Origin: Deltaproteobacteria bacterium
Lineage (GTDB): Bacteria > Myxococcota_A > UBA9160
Reading direction: 5' to 3'
Assembly (NCBI GenBank): GCA_020849175.1
Contig: JADLGR010000302.1
Span: forward strand, 1 to 32,305
DNA: 32,305 nucleotides
The notes under the pieces are model-generated. The model was given only the letters and a program-made list of their open reading frames with translations, had not been told where the DNA came from and made no database searches. Position numbers and translations under genes: made by a program. Shown in pieces: positions 31,937 to 32,305 of the stretch. Every line of letters starts with the position of its first letter. Positions within the stretch are counted from its first letter, which is position 1.

Positions 31937-32305
31937 GCGCGGGCTGCGAGCTCGCGAGCCCCCTCGATCCGCTCGCGCACGGCATCGTGCAGCTCCTGCG
32001 TGAGCGCATCGCGATCCTCGAGGCTTCGATGCCGGGTCTCGATCGGCTTGCCGATCGAGACCGCAACCGTTCCCGACCGCTTCACCTCGTAGCCGGGAGG
32101 CAGGATCTCGAACGAGCCGTGGACCCCGATCGGCACCAGCGGCATGCCGGTCTTGAGCGCGAAGACCGCTGCGCCCTTCTTGAATGGACGCAACCTGGCG
32201 TCGGTACTGCGCGATCCTTCGGCGAAGAACAGCACGGAGACGTTCTCGATCAGCGCCATCCCGTGCTCGTCGAGCCGACCGATGTCGCCTCGCGTGTCGG
32301 ACCGG
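31933..32305 (-). CDS. PlsC-like 1-acylglycerol-3-phosphate acyltransferase, C-terminal part
   Basis: Runs off the right edge, so the N terminus with the HX4D motif is missing. The frame continues upstream of the track's ATG (RSDTRGDIGRLDEHGMALIEN) without a stop, showing the true start is outside. Acyltransferase motif III is FFAEGSRSTD, and the following PFKKGAAVFALKTGMPLVPIGVHGS carries motif IV. The domain transfers an acyl group to lysophosphatidate in phospholipid synthesis. About 123 C-terminal residues are visible. It overlaps truD by four bases, so these genes are translationally coupled, and an acyl carrier protein lies further down the same strand. Confidence 0.9.
   Translation of the reverse strand, partial: RSDTRGDIGRLDEHGMALIENVSVLFFAEGSRSTDARLRPFKKGAAVFALKTGMPLVPIGVHGSFEILPPGYEVKRSGTVAVSIGKPIETRHRSLEDRDALTQELHDAVRERIEGARELAARA

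Noticed and set aside
1-32305. CRISPR arrays, insertion sequences, prophage or integration sites
   Set aside because: No regularly spaced direct repeats, transposase motifs or terminal inverted repeats were seen anywhere in the window.

Overview
The window is about 32 kb of gene-dense, very GC-rich bacterial chromosome in which nearly every third codon position is G or C. The gene set is Gram-negative: an RND efflux operon, outer-membrane-type lipoprotein signals, a PEP-CTERM exported protein, a sigma-54 promoter, a selenocysteine-containing SelD, HupE/UreJ proteins and an ECF sigma/anti-sigma pair. This best fits an uncultured deltaproteobacterial-type lineage (Myxococcota, Desulfobacterota or Binatota-like). 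That placement is inference; no rRNA, tRNA, CRISPR array, insertion sequence or phage gene was seen. It reads as ordinary chromosome with several unusual gene designs.

Layout. 1-2085: the start of a leftward gene, a dyad-rich intergenic region, then a LuxR-type regulator followed 3 bp later by a cobalamin-binding-fold protein that lacks the axial-ligand histidine. 2108-5903 (minus): a lipoprotein endonuclease/exonuclease/phosphatase enzyme with a C-terminal thrombospondin type 3 segment, a CPA2 antiporter with tandem USP domains, and a small membrane-anchored protein. 6019-7858 (plus): a secreted unknown and a serine beta-lactamase-fold hydrolase. 7876-9543 (minus): an enolase-superfamily enzyme fused to a GNAT acetyltransferase. 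9670-12403: a membrane acyltransferase, a PAP2 phosphatase and a CnoX-like thioredoxin-TPR protein. 12422-13303: a PEP-CTERM protein bounded by a strong intrinsic terminator and a sigma-54 promoter. 13564-15616 (plus): an SDR oxidoreductase and two overlapping HupE/UreJ-type genes. 15625-17109 (minus): an Hpt protein and DAHP synthase. 17252-22148 (plus): a tetR-MFP-RND operon with ATGA/GTGA overlaps.

22170-27929 (minus): selD, an unknown secreted protein, an anti-sigma factor, an ECF sigma factor and polA. The ORF track truncates selD because an in-frame TGA lies at codon 15. Reading through that TGA as selenocysteine restores a 347-residue SelD with the Gly-rich active-site loop, and a SECIS-like hairpin follows at the right distance. 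27989-28282 is a small two-TM protein. 28318-32305 (minus) is a compact run, in transcription order: plsC-like acyltransferase (cut by the window), truD, cysK, gamma carbonic anhydrase, a TetR regulator and an acyl carrier protein.

The strongest second-look items are the Sec-SelD with its hairpin, the sigma-54 promoter of the PEP-CTERM gene, the enolase-GNAT fusion, and the LuxR/His-less B12-fold pair behind a region packed with inverted repeats.
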